From positions 1 through 64,000 of the forward strand of contig NZ_JARXVG010000018.1 of NCBI RefSeq assembly GCF_029892485.1: a DNA stretch of 64,000 nucleotides, given 5' to 3'. The position numbers were made by a program, and so were the translations under genes. Origin of the DNA: Variovorax boronicumulans. Lineage in GTDB: Bacteria > Pseudomonadota > Gammaproteobacteria > Burkholderiales > Burkholderiaceae_C. The notes under the pieces are model-generated. The model had not been told where the DNA came from. It did no database searches and saw only the letters and a program-made list of their open reading frames with translations. This document shows, in pieces, positions 7,821 through 16,755 of this stretch. The number at the start of each line of letters is the position of its first letter. The first letter of the stretch is position 1.

Positions 7821-7875
7821 CTATCCCGCAGGCGACAACACGGCGATCGAATGCTTCAGGCACAATTTTCGGGAT

Positions 7876-8889
<1,014 letters not shown>

Positions 8890-8953
8890 TAGCTCCCCCG
8901 GGCCTGTTCCGCATGGGCGAACCGGGCGGTAGATAGAAAACCAAGGTCGAGCC

Positions 8954-10132
8954 ATGCGCATCTTCGAAATCAATCGCTCGCAGGTCGGCGAGCATCCGGC
9001 GCTGATGCCGCTGGCCGTGCCGGGCGCGTGTGCCGCCAGCGGTTACCTCTGGATTTCGCTCACGCGCGAGGAATTTCGCGTCTCCCTGGCCGAGGTCCAG
9101 CAGATCCTCCAGACGCTGTGCCAGACCCAGCTGGTGGACCTGCACGTGGCCGACCTGCTCAACGACCAGTTGCCCTCGCACTACGACTACACCTCTCAGT
9201 ACGACGTGCTGGTGTTCCGGCGCCTGGCGACCAGCCAGGGGCAGGCGGCACTGGGCAACGGGAAAGGCAACGGCAACGAGGCGCCGCCCATTCCTCCCGC
9301 CACCTCCACCGCCCCCAAGCCCCGCAGCGGACCGCCCGTGCTGCGCCGGGTCGACACGCGGCCGGTGGGTTTCGCCGTGTTCGACCGGGTGCTGCTGTCG
9401 GTGCATCCCGAAGACGGTGCGGTGCGCGACGCCTTTGCCGCGCGGCTGCTGGCGGCCGGGTCGTCCGATGACCGCGGCGCCCCGGCGCTGGACGTGCGCG
9501 CAGTCTCCACGCGCGTGCCCACGGGGCCCTCGGACCTGATGCTGCGCGTCATCAACCAGATCGTCGATGGCTACCTCGACCTGCGGCGCGAGCTCACCAG
9601 GCAGCTCGATCACTGGCAGACCGAATTGATCGATCCGCGCAGCCGCTTCACCAACTGGGGTGCATTGATGGAGGCGCGGCAGTCGCTGCACCATCTGGAC
9701 GAAATCTGCGAAGACCAGCGCGCCGCCATGCAGGACTGGATCGACTCGCTCGAAACCCTGCCGCCGCCCAAGGGCGAGGCCGAACAGCGCGAGCGGGAGC
9801 TGATCATGATCCGCAGCCGCGACGTGCTGGAGCACATCGAGCGGGTGGTGCACCACGTGCACCGGCTCGAGCAGAACGCCGAGACGGCGGTGCAAATGCA
9901 CTTCAGCGTCCAGGGCCACCGGGCCAACGACATCATGCGGGTGCTCACCGTGCTGACCGCGATCTTCCTGCCGCTGAACCTGATCGCGGGCATCTTCGGC
10001 ATGAACTTCGAGTTCATCCCACTGGTGCACAAGGCCGACGGTTTCTGGATCGCGATGACCGCCATGCTGGTCATCGCAGTGCTGCTGGTGCTGGTTTTCT
10101 GGCGCAAGCGCTACCTCGCGCGAACACGCTGA
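8954..10132 (+). CDS. CorA-type divalent cation transporter
   Basis: The 392-residue protein has a large soluble N-terminal domain with a Pro/Ala-rich linker near residue 115, a long charged helical region, and two C-terminal membrane helices. The first helix ends in the signature GMNFEF. In CorA proteins GMN is the ion-selectivity motif for Mg2+ or other divalent ions, and the pentamer works in the inner membrane. The C-terminus FWRKRYLARTR is positively charged, as expected on the cytoplasmic side. It is larger than E. coli CorA because of the linker. It lies 64 bases after hemB and is probably in the same transcript. Confidence 0.88.
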   Translation: MRIFEINRSQVGEHPALMPLAVPGACAASGYLWISLTREEFRVSLAEVQQILQTLCQTQLVDLHVADLLNDQLPSHYDYTSQYDVLVFRRLATSQGQAALGNGKGNGNEAPPIPPATSTAPKPRSGPPVLRRVDTRPVGFAVFDRVLLSVHPEDGAVRDAFAARLLAAGSSDDRGAPALDVRAVSTRVPTGPSDLMLRVINQIVDGYLDLRRELTRQLDHWQTELIDPRSRFTNWGALMEARQSLHHLDEICEDQRAAMQDWIDSLETLPPPKGEAEQRERELIMIRSRDVLEHIERVVHHVHRLEQNAETAVQMHFSVQGHRANDIMRVLTVLTAIFLPLNLIAGIFGMNFEFIPLVHKADGFWIAMTAMLVIAVLLVLVFWRKRYLARTR

Positions 10133-10150
10133 CCGCCCGCCCAATGCAAA

Positions 10151-10174
10151 AAGGCCACGCATTCGCGTGGCCTT
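10151..10174. terminator. Bidirectional intrinsic terminator
   Basis: A 10-bp perfect stem (AAGGCCACGC/GCGTGGCCTT) with a 4-nt loop lies between the convergent CorA-type gene and the small secreted protein gene. The minus-strand side is followed by five U and the plus-strand side by a weaker CTTGCT. It probably serves both genes. Confidence 0.8.
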
Positions 10175-10206
10175 CTTGCTGAACTGCCCCGAGGGGCGGG
10201 CTCCTT

Positions 10207-10575
10207 TTACTTGGCGGTAGCGCCCGTGCCTTGCTGGGCTTGAACGCGTGCGTCCATCGGGTGGGCCATCGTCGAGATGACCTTGCTGTTGACGCGCGAG
10301 CCGCCGGTCACGTTCTGGTCGGGAGCGTAGGCGGTGCGAACGGCTTCGGCTTCGACGATGGCGCGGTCCTTCGACACGGCGACCGTTTCCGGGCCGCGCG
10401 AACCGCGGGTCACGTTCTGGTTCGGAGCCGCTGCGGCGCGCACGGCTTCGGCGTTGACTTCGTCGCGGCTCTTGGTCGAGACGGCGGTGTTCACGCCTTG
10501 GTAGGTTTCGGCTTGGGCGCCGGTGGCGGCCAGGAGGGTCAGAGCAGCGGCGGCGAGGATGTGCGAGGTCTTCAT
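10207..10575 (-). CDS. Small secreted protein with repeated APnQN motif (paralogue 1)
   Basis: The 122-residue protein has a clear signal peptide (MKTSHILAAAALTLLAATGA, then QA) and is exported. The mature part contains two similar units, one around AEAVRAAAAPNQNVTRGSRG and one around EAEAVRTAYAPDQNVTGGSR, so it arose by internal duplication. The paralogue at 10791-11123 has one such unit. Proteins of this type are common in Burkholderiales, and I know of no assigned function. An AAGGAA ribosome site precedes the ATG. A palindrome about 125 bases upstream recurs before the paralogue and the LysR gene. Confidence 0.85.
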   Translation of the reverse strand: MKTSHILAAAALTLLAATGAQAETYQGVNTAVSTKSRDEVNAEAVRAAAAPNQNVTRGSRGPETVAVSKDRAIVEAEAVRTAYAPDQNVTGGSRVNSKVISTMAHPMDARVQAQQGTGATAK

Positions 10576-10689
10576 GTCAGTTCCTTGTGTAAGTCGGATG
10601 GTTTGTCCACCAGGCTTGCTCGGTCGCTTGCCTGTGCGGCGAGTTTCAGACGAAATTCCTTAGCGAAAACGCTCGGAACAGAGACACGG

Positions 10690-10708
10690 TGTTTCCTCTA
10701 TTGAAACA
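10690..10708. promoter_or_regulatory. Inverted repeat upstream of secreted paralogue 1
   Basis: TGTTTC-N7-GAAACA is a perfect 6-base inverted repeat. The stretch TTCCTC-N4-GAAACAAT within it recurs with one extra base at 11201-11219, between the second paralogue and the LysR gene. The spacing suits a LysR-type binding site. It probably controls the minus-strand gene at 10207-10575. Confidence 0.5.
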
Positions 10709-10735
10709 ATCTCGACACAGATGCATGCACACGGC

Positions 10736-10768
10736 AAAAAGGCCGGCACCGCATGCGCGGCTCCGGCC
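10736..10768 (-). terminator. Intrinsic terminator of secreted paralogue 2
   Basis: On the minus strand, a stem CCGGCC... folded as GGCCGG/CCGGCC (10768-10763 with 10746-10741), with an inner CCGC/GCGG stem, is followed by five U at 10740-10736. It lies 23 bases past the stop of the second small secreted protein gene. Confidence 0.75.
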
Positions 10769-10790
10769 CTTGGGAATCTGAAGTCTTGAA

Positions 10791-11123
10791 CTATCGGGTC
10801 GGACGCGTCGCCCGGAATTGCCGCGGCACTTCGCTGTTCGCGAAGGCGCGGCGGTCCAGGTTCTGGTTCGGCGCGTGGGCGGCAGCGACCGCCTCCGCAT
10901 GGACCGAGGCCCGATCGAGCCGGCTGGGCTGCGCAGTCAGCGGCGCTGCCACCACATCGCCATAGACATTGCCGCCGCGCGCAGCCGCTGCGCCCTCGGC
11001 GGCCAGTTCGACCCGACTTTCGCCGATCTTCAGCGGCTGCACCGGCTCGAAGCCCTGCGCCTGCGCGCCCACCGCGGTCAGGATCGACAGGGCGGCAACA
11101 GCGATGATGTTCGAGATGTTCAT
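10791..11123 (-). CDS. Small secreted protein (paralogue 2)
   Basis: The 110-residue protein starts MNISNIIAVAALSILTAVGA with an AQA cleavage region, so it is exported. Near the C-terminus HAEAVAAAHAPNQNLDRRAF matches the repeat unit of the neighbouring paralogue, and an RVELAAEGAAAARGG segment resembles its first part. Function is unknown. The start at 11123 is set by the signal peptide and a GAAGGAG ribosome site. The open frame continues far upstream, but only as a compositional shadow of the divergent LysR gene. The shared upstream motif suggests co-regulation with paralogue 1. Confidence 0.82.
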   Translation of the reverse strand: MNISNIIAVAALSILTAVGAQAQGFEPVQPLKIGESRVELAAEGAAAARGGNVYGDVVAAPLTAQPSRLDRASVHAEAVAAAHAPNQNLDRRAFANSEVPRQFRATRPTR

Positions 11124-11199
11124 GGTTCGGCTCCTTCGGCGCGTGGCCTGAGTGTGATCCAGGTCGCCTAAGAAAACCGCCGCAGAATCGAACCACCGC

Positions 11200-11219
11200 G
11201 TTCCTCGAACGGAAACAAT
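11200..11219. promoter_or_regulatory. Candidate LysR operator between paralogue 2 and the LysR gene
   Basis: The region holds GTTCC-N6-GGAAAC, an imperfect inverted repeat, and the string TTCCTC-N5-GAAACAAT that matches the site at 10693-10710. It lies 12 bases before the LysR ATG and about 80 bases before the divergent secreted-protein ATG, the usual position for a LysR autoregulatory and activation site. Confidence 0.5.
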
Positions 11220-11231
11220 GGGCTCTTTGAC

Positions 11232-12146
11232 ATGGACAGTCTCGATCTGATCAGAACCTTTCGCGAAGTCGCCTCCCACGGCAGCTTCTCGCAGGCCGCC
11301 AAGAAGCTCGACATGTCGAAAGCCACTGTCAGCAAGTACGTGGCCGAACTCGAAACCCGTTTCGGCGTGCGGCTTCTCAACCGCTCCACCCGCTCCGTGA
11401 GCCTCACCGACGCCGGCCAGTTGCTGCTCGAACGCAGCACACCGGTGCTCGAAATGGTGGAGCTCACCCAGGCCGAGCTGCAGGATCGCGCGAGCCAGCC
11501 CGCCGGCCGGCTGCGGATCTCGGCCCCGCACGGCATGGGCAACGGCGAGTTTCCCAATCTCCTGGCCGACTTCATGCGCTACTACCCGGACGTGAGCATC
11601 AGCCTGCAGCTGACCAATCGCACGGTCGACCTCGCCGAAGAAGGCATCGACGTCGACATCCGCAGCGGCCCCGTCGAGGATGCCAACCTCATCGTGCGCA
11701 AGCTCCGGCTCATGGAGATGGTGGTCTGCGCCTCGCCGATCTACTGGAAGAAGCACGGCAAGCCCGAGCATCCGCGCGAGCTGGCCGGGCACGACGCGCT
11801 CACCCACTCCCTGCTCGGCGCCCAGCCGGTGTGGCGCTTCGACGATGGCGGAGAACCTCTCGACGTGCACGTCAAGAGCCGCATGGACTGCACCGAGGGC
11901 GCGCCGCTGATCCGGGTGGCGATGCGCGGCTTCGGCGTGATCTACCTGCCCTCGATCCTGGTGCAATCGCACATCGAGCACGGCGAGCTCGTGCCGGTGC
12001 TGCAGGGCTTCACGCGCAAGGACATGTGGCTGTCGGCCGCGTACCTGCAGCGGCGCCACAACAGCGCGGCGCTGCGCGCGCTGCTCGACTTCCTGCAGAC
12101 CCGCGTGGGCGACGCGCCGGGCCTCAAGAAAAAGGCGCCTCAATAA
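11232..12146 (+). CDS. LysR-family transcriptional regulator
   Basis: The 304-residue protein begins MDSLDLIRTFREVASHGSFS, a winged helix-turn-helix (residues about 1-60, with KLDMSKATVSKYVAELETRF as the recognition region), followed by a periplasmic-binding-like effector domain. Its closest recognisable type is the LrhA/DmlR-like subgroup common in Burkholderiales. It is divergent from the small secreted protein gene and shares an operator-like motif with both secreted paralogues, so those genes are its likely targets. Effector unknown. Confidence 0.93.
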   Translation: MDSLDLIRTFREVASHGSFSQAAKKLDMSKATVSKYVAELETRFGVRLLNRSTRSVSLTDAGQLLLERSTPVLEMVELTQAELQDRASQPAGRLRISAPHGMGNGEFPNLLADFMRYYPDVSISLQLTNRTVDLAEEGIDVDIRSGPVEDANLIVRKLRLMEMVVCASPIYWKKHGKPEHPRELAGHDALTHSLLGAQPVWRFDDGGEPLDVHVKSRMDCTEGAPLIRVAMRGFGVIYLPSILVQSHIEHGELVPVLQGFTRKDMWLSAAYLQRRHNSAALRALLDFLQTRVGDAPGLKKKAPQ

Positions 12147-12174
12147 AAAATCCCGGTTCTCACCGGGATTTTTT
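12145..12174. terminator. Bidirectional intrinsic terminator between convergent genes
   Basis: A 7-bp G+C stem (TCCCGGT/ACCGGGA) with a 4-nt loop is flanked by six A on the left and six T on the right. It overlaps the LysR stop codon and lies 17 bases before the stop of the convergent dienelactone hydrolase gene, serving both directions. Confidence 0.9.
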
Positions 12175-12191
12175 GCTCTCCAGGGGAAGCG

Positions 12192-12875
12192 TCAGCCGAC
12201 GTGCCTGGCAAAGAACGCCAGCGTGCGTTCGCGCGCCAGCTTGGCCGCGTCTGCGTCGTACGAGCCGCGCTGGTCGCAATTGAATCCGTGCCCGACGGGA
12301 TACACATGCACTTCCACCTCGGGGTGCGCCTTCTTGAAGGCCTCGATGGTGTCCAGCGGAATCCAGTGGTCCTGGTTGCCGAAGTGCGCCAGCACCGGCA
12401 CCTTGGGCTGGCGCGCGGTTTCTTCCGGCGAGGTCATGCCGCCGCCGTAGTACGGCGCCGCAGCGGCCAGGCCCGGCAGCAGGCACGCGGCGCGCCAGGT
12501 CAGCAGACCGCCCCAGCAATAACCCACGATGCCGACCTTGCCGGCTTTCGAGGCATAGGCGATGGCCGCCTCGATGTCCTGCAGCACGCCGGGCGCGGGC
12601 AGCGCTTCGACCGCGGTCTTCAGGCCGAAGCCCTCCTTCATGTCCTCGTCGCTGTAGCCCAGCTCGACGCCGGGCTTCACGCGGGGGAAGGTCGATGGCG
12701 CGACCGCGAGATAGCCATCCGCCGCATAGCCGTCCGCCACCGAGCGGATGTGCGAATTCACGCCGAAGATTTCCTGCACCACCACCACCGCACCGCGCGG
12801 CTTGCCCGCGGGTTCGGCCACGTAGGCGGGAAAGCTGAAGCCGTCCTTGGCTGTGAGATCGATGAATTGACCCAT
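12192..12875 (-). CDS. Dienelactone hydrolase family protein
   Basis: The 227-residue alpha/beta hydrolase has the dienelactone hydrolase signature: nucleophile Cys120 in GYCWGG, Glu35 in QEIFGVN, and late Asp (GNQDHW) and His (VGHGFNCD) residues. Classical members hydrolyse dienelactone to maleylacetate in chloroaromatic breakdown, but most paralogues have other or unknown substrates. No chlorocatechol genes are nearby. The ATG at 12875 was chosen because AGGAG lies 10 bases upstream. The ATG at 12884 is only 1 base from that site. Confidence 0.9.
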   Translation of the reverse strand: MGQFIDLTAKDGFSFPAYVAEPAGKPRGAVVVVQEIFGVNSHIRSVADGYAADGYLAVAPSTFPRVKPGVELGYSDEDMKEGFGLKTAVEALPAPGVLQDIEAAIAYASKAGKVGIVGYCWGGLLTWRAACLLPGLAAAAPYYGGGMTSPEETARQPKVPVLAHFGNQDHWIPLDTIEAFKKAHPEVEVHVYPVGHGFNCDQRGSYDADAAKLARERTLAFFARHVG

Positions 12876-12930
12876 GTTTGTCATGCTCCTGATGGCAATT
12901 GAATGAATTGAATGAAGAAATCCGTCGCCG

Positions 12931-13533
12931 TCACTGGCGCAGCGCCCGCTCGACGAAATCGAGCCGGTCCTGCCCCCAGAAGATCTCGCCATCGATCACA
13001 TAGCTTGGCGCGCCGAACACCTGGATGTCGATGGCTTCCTGCGTATAGGCCTCGTAGCGCTCCTGCACCGCCTGGCTTTGCGATTGCTCCGCACGCTTGG
13101 CGGGCAGGCCGCATTCGACGACCAGCGCTTCGAGCACGTTGGGATCGCCGATGTTCCGCTCCTGCACCCAGACCGCCGCGAACACCGCGGCACTCATGCG
13201 CATCGCAGCAGCCGTACCGTCGTTGATGTCGACCGCGATGATGATCCGCGCCGCATCGTCGCTGGCCACGGGAAAGAACTTGGGCTTGGGGTTCAGCGGC
13301 AGGCCGAGATGGCGGGAGTAGCGCGCCAGGTCGACCAGCCGGTAGGCCTGCCGCTGCGGCGCACGCTTGCCCAGCGGCAGCCCGCCGGACACCGGAAACA
13401 CGCTCCCCAGGTCGATGGGCCGCACGCGCACCGTGGCACCCGCCTCGGCCGCAATCGCCTCGAACCGGGTATGACCCAGATAGGTCCATGGGCTCTGGGG
13501 CGCAAAGTAGTAGTCAATCGTTTTCGTGCTCAT
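12931..13533 (-). CDS. 2-hydroxychromene-2-carboxylate isomerase-like protein (DsbA-fold)
   Basis: The 200-residue protein begins MSTKTIDYYFAPQSPWTYLG. The DYYFxxxSPWTYLG start replaces the CxxC of DsbA with a Ser-Pro pair, as in HCCA isomerase and kappa-class GST proteins that use glutathione. FGAPSYVIDGEIFWGQDRLD near the end is the conserved C-terminal motif. HCCA isomerase acts in naphthalene breakdown, but homologues are widespread without that pathway, and no naphthalene genes are seen here. It lies 55 bases upstream of the dienelactone hydrolase gene on the same strand. Confidence 0.87.
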   Translation of the reverse strand: MSTKTIDYYFAPQSPWTYLGHTRFEAIAAEAGATVRVRPIDLGSVFPVSGGLPLGKRAPQRQAYRLVDLARYSRHLGLPLNPKPKFFPVASDDAARIIIAVDINDGTAAAMRMSAAVFAAVWVQERNIGDPNVLEALVVECGLPAKRAEQSQSQAVQERYEAYTQEAIDIQVFGAPSYVIDGEIFWGQDRLDFVERALRQ

Positions 13534-13607
13534 GCGCTGGCCCTCGAATGATGTAATCCAAGCCAACGGTTTTAACTGACGCACAGTTTCTCTGCAGGAG
13601 GTAGGTT

Positions 13608-14354
13608 TTGAATCCAGTGCTACTCATCACCGGCGGTGGGCGCGGCATCGGCGCCGCCACTGCACTGCTCGCCGCGCAGCGCGGCTACGCAGTGGCCGTC
13701 AACTACGCCAGCAACTCGCTGGCGGCCGACGAGGTGGTGCGCACCATCCGTGATGGCGGCGGCACCGCCATCGCCGTGCAGGCCGATGTGGGCAACGAAG
13801 CCCAGGTGATCGCGATGTTCGAGAAGGTCGATGCCAAGCTCGGCCGGCTCACCGCCCTGGTCAACAACGCCGGCGTGGTGGACGTGCAGGCGCGTGTCGA
13901 CGAGATGAGCGTGGCGCGGCTGGAGCGCATGTTCCGCATCAACGTGATCGGCAGCTTCATCTGCGCGCGCGAAGCGGTGCGCCGCATGAGCACGAGGCAC
14001 GGCGGTGCGGGCGGCGCCATCGTCAATATCTCCAGCGGCGCCGCGCGCCTGGGCTCGCCGGGCCAGTACGTCGACTACGCGGCCAGCAAGGCGGCCATCG
14101 ACACCTTCACCATCGGCCTGGCCAAGGAAGTGGGCGACGAAGGCATCCGCGTCAATGCGGTGCGCCCGGGCCTCATCGACACCGAGATCCACGCCTCCGG
14201 CGGCATGCCCGACCGCGCCGCCGAGCTCGCGCCCACCGTGCCGATGAAGCGCACCGGCAGCCCCGAGGAAATCGCGGGCGCCATCCTCTGGCTGCTGTCG
14301 GACGAGGCGAGCTACACCACCATGGCCCTGCTCGACGTGACCGGCGGAAGGTGA
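13608..14354 (+). CDS. SDR-family NAD(P)-dependent oxidoreductase (YgfF-like)
   Basis: The 248-residue short-chain dehydrogenase has the classical motifs: GGGRGIG (cofactor-binding loop, residues 8-14), NNAG, the catalytic Ser in NISSGAA and the YxxxK pair in YVDYAASKAA. PGLIDTEIHA and the C-terminal LDVTGGR also fit. The start is a TTG at 13608 with a strong AGGAGGT site 5 bases upstream; no ATG is available nearby. The nearest described relative by motif is E. coli YgfF; the substrate is unknown. It is divergent from the isomerase gene, and its stop overlaps the start region of marC. Confidence 0.9.
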   Translation: MNPVLLITGGGRGIGAATALLAAQRGYAVAVNYASNSLAADEVVRTIRDGGGTAIAVQADVGNEAQVIAMFEKVDAKLGRLTALVNNAGVVDVQARVDEMSVARLERMFRINVIGSFICAREAVRRMSTRHGGAGGAIVNISSGAARLGSPGQYVDYAASKAAIDTFTIGLAKEVGDEGIRVNAVRPGLIDTEIHASGGMPDRAAELAPTVPMKRTGSPEEIAGAILWLLSDEASYTTMALLDVTGGR

Positions 14355-14359
14355 GCACC

Positions 14360-15013
14360 ATGAGCACCTCGATGGACCTCATCAAGCCGCTGGTCACGCT
14401 GGTGGCCATCGTCAACCCGCTGGCCATCGTGCCCTTCTTCATCCACTACACGCAGGGGTACTCCGATGCGCAGCGCCGCCACACGGTGCGCATGTCGGCC
14501 TTCAGCGCGTTCGTGGTCATCGCAGTGAGCGCGCTGCTGGGGTTGCAGCTGCTGTCGTTCTTCGGCATCTCGATCGCGAGCTTCCAGGTCGGCGGCGGAT
14601 TGCTGCTGCTCATGAGTTCGCTGTCGATGCTGAATGCGCAACCGGCCGAGAGCAAGACCAACGTCGAGGAGCTGCGCGCCACTGAGGTCAAGGCCTCGAT
14701 GGGCGCCTCCATCGCGGTGGTGCCGCTCACCATTCCGCTGCTGACGGGGCCGGCCACCATTTCCACCGTGGTGATCTACGCCGACAAGGCACAGCACCTG
14801 TGGGAACTCGCAGTGCTCGTGGGCTACGGCGTGGTGGTGGCGCTGGCGACCGCGCTGGCGTTTTCGCTCGCGCAGCCGATCGCGCGCGTGCTGGGCAAGA
14901 CGGGCATCAACATCATGACGCGGCTGATGGGCCTGATCCTCGCGGCGCTGGCCGTCGAGGTGATGGCGGACGGGCTCGGCAAGCTGTTCCCGATCCTGTC
15001 GAAGGTCGCCTGA
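14360..15013 (+). CDS. MarC family integral membrane protein
   Basis: The 217-residue protein has six hydrophobic helices and the MarC family pattern: an N-terminal helix with VTLVAIVNPLAIVPFF, later QVGGGLLLL and PLTIPLLTGPATI. MarC-family proteins are inner-membrane proteins of unresolved function; the early link to multiple antibiotic resistance was not upheld. A GTG at 14351 overlapping the SDR stop would add three residues. The ATG at 14360 has GGAAGG in better spacing and is preferred. Translational coupling to the SDR gene is likely. Confidence 0.9.
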   Translation: MSTSMDLIKPLVTLVAIVNPLAIVPFFIHYTQGYSDAQRRHTVRMSAFSAFVVIAVSALLGLQLLSFFGISIASFQVGGGLLLLMSSLSMLNAQPAESKTNVEELRATEVKASMGASIAVVPLTIPLLTGPATISTVVIYADKAQHLWELAVLVGYGVVVALATALAFSLAQPIARVLGKTGINIMTRLMGLILAALAVEVMADGLGKLFPILSKVA

Positions 15014-15023
15014 ACACAGGAGT

Positions 15024-15485
<462 letters not shown>

Positions 15486-15550
15486 GGCGTTCTCGCGATG
15501 GGTTTTCGCGAAATATAGCCGCCCGCCCTTGTAACTACCTGGGCCGCCGC

Positions 15551-16714
15551 TTACGGTGTCACGTAGTCCGACACCACCACCCACTTGCCGTCCTTGATCT
15601 GCGACAGCCGCGACTGCTCGTTGCCCAGCCGCTTGGTGGCGGTGTAGCTGCTCTTCGGGCTGCCGAACATGTCGGGCTCGAAGGTCATGCTGTCCATCGC
15701 CTTGATGAAGCTGTCGGTCGTGAGGTTCGGGCCTGCCTTGGTCGCCGCCTTGATGAACGAATCGATGATCACGTAGCCGTACACCGAGAACACCGTCGGG
15801 TCTTCGTTGAACTTGGTCTTGTACTTGTTGGCCCAGAAGCGCAGCGGCTGCGACTGCTCGTCGGTGTAGGGGTTCTGCACGGTCATGGTCGCGTACACGC
15901 CGTCCATCGCCTTGCCGCCCAGCTTGTGGATCAGGTCGGTGTAGGCCGCGCTCGAACCGATGAAGGTCGGGTTGAAGCCCGTCTTGCGCGACTCGCCCAC
16001 CGTGCCGATGGTCTCGCGGATGATGGTGCCCAGCACCACCAGGTCGCAGTTCGCGGCCTTCATCTTCGCGACCTGCGAGCTGAAGTCGGTGGCGCCGCGC
16101 TTGAACGAGGTCTTCTCTGTCAGCTCCATGTTCGCGGCCTTCAGCCCCGCCTCGGCGCCGCGCTGCACCTCGAGCCCGAACTCGTCGTCCTGGTAGATCG
16201 TGCAGACCTTCTTGGCGCCCTTGTCCTTGATCATCTTGGGCAGCGCCAGTCGGATCTGGTCGTAGTAGGTGGCCGCGAACGAATACTTCAGCCGGTTCAG
16301 CGGCTCGTACATCTCGCGTGCCGCGGTGATCGGCATGTAGTTGACGATGTTCTTGTCGAACTGCACCGGCATCGCCGCCATGTTCTGCGCCGTGCCGATG
16401 TGGCCGGCCATGATGAAGATCTTTTCCTGGTTCACCAGCTTCTGCGCGGCGAGCACAGCCTTCTTCGGGTCGTAGCCGGAGTCCTCCACGAAGAGCTTGA
16501 GCTTGCGGCCGTTCAGGGTGCCCTGCTCGTTGAGCTCGTCCACGCGCAGCTGCATGCCGTTGCGCGCCTGCTTGCCGAAGCCCGCGAGCGGGCCCGACAG
16601 GTCCTGGATCGTGCCGATCCGGATCTCGTCCTTGCTCACGCCCTGCTGCTGCGCGGACGCGAGCGTCGCGATCAGGCCCAGCACGGCCAACGTCGTCACT
16701 GTCTTGAGCTTCAT
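15551..16714 (-). CDS. ABC transporter substrate-binding protein, branched-chain amino acid (LivK) type
   Basis: The 387-residue periplasmic receptor has a signal peptide (MKLKTVTTLAVLGLIATLAS, then AQQ). It also has the family motifs IRIGTIQDLSGPLAGFGKQ, GRKLKLFVEDSGYDPKKA and, later, a FSVYGYVIID segment. It is the last gene of the cassette livH-livM-livG-livF-ligase-receptor. Receptors of this group bind amino acids but also aromatic acids, amides and other small carboxylates. The acyl-CoA ligase just upstream suggests a carboxylic acid ligand. The ATG at 16714 follows GAGGAGA. Confidence 0.92.
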   Translation of the reverse strand: MKLKTVTTLAVLGLIATLASAQQQGVSKDEIRIGTIQDLSGPLAGFGKQARNGMQLRVDELNEQGTLNGRKLKLFVEDSGYDPKKAVLAAQKLVNQEKIFIMAGHIGTAQNMAAMPVQFDKNIVNYMPITAAREMYEPLNRLKYSFAATYYDQIRLALPKMIKDKGAKKVCTIYQDDEFGLEVQRGAEAGLKAANMELTEKTSFKRGATDFSSQVAKMKAANCDLVVLGTIIRETIGTVGESRKTGFNPTFIGSSAAYTDLIHKLGGKAMDGVYATMTVQNPYTDEQSQPLRFWANKYKTKFNEDPTVFSVYGYVIIDSFIKAATKAGPNLTTDSFIKAMDSMTFEPDMFGSPKSSYTATKRLGNEQSRLSQIKDGKWVVVSDYVTP

Positions 16715-16755
16715 TCGGTTGTCTCCTCGGGTTGACACAAAAAACGTTGGACCGG

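Noticed and set aside
12192..13533. Reading the dienelactone hydrolase and HCCA isomerase-like genes as an aromatic degradation operon
   Set aside because: Both families are widespread outside such pathways and no ring-cleavage or naphthalene gene is adjacent.
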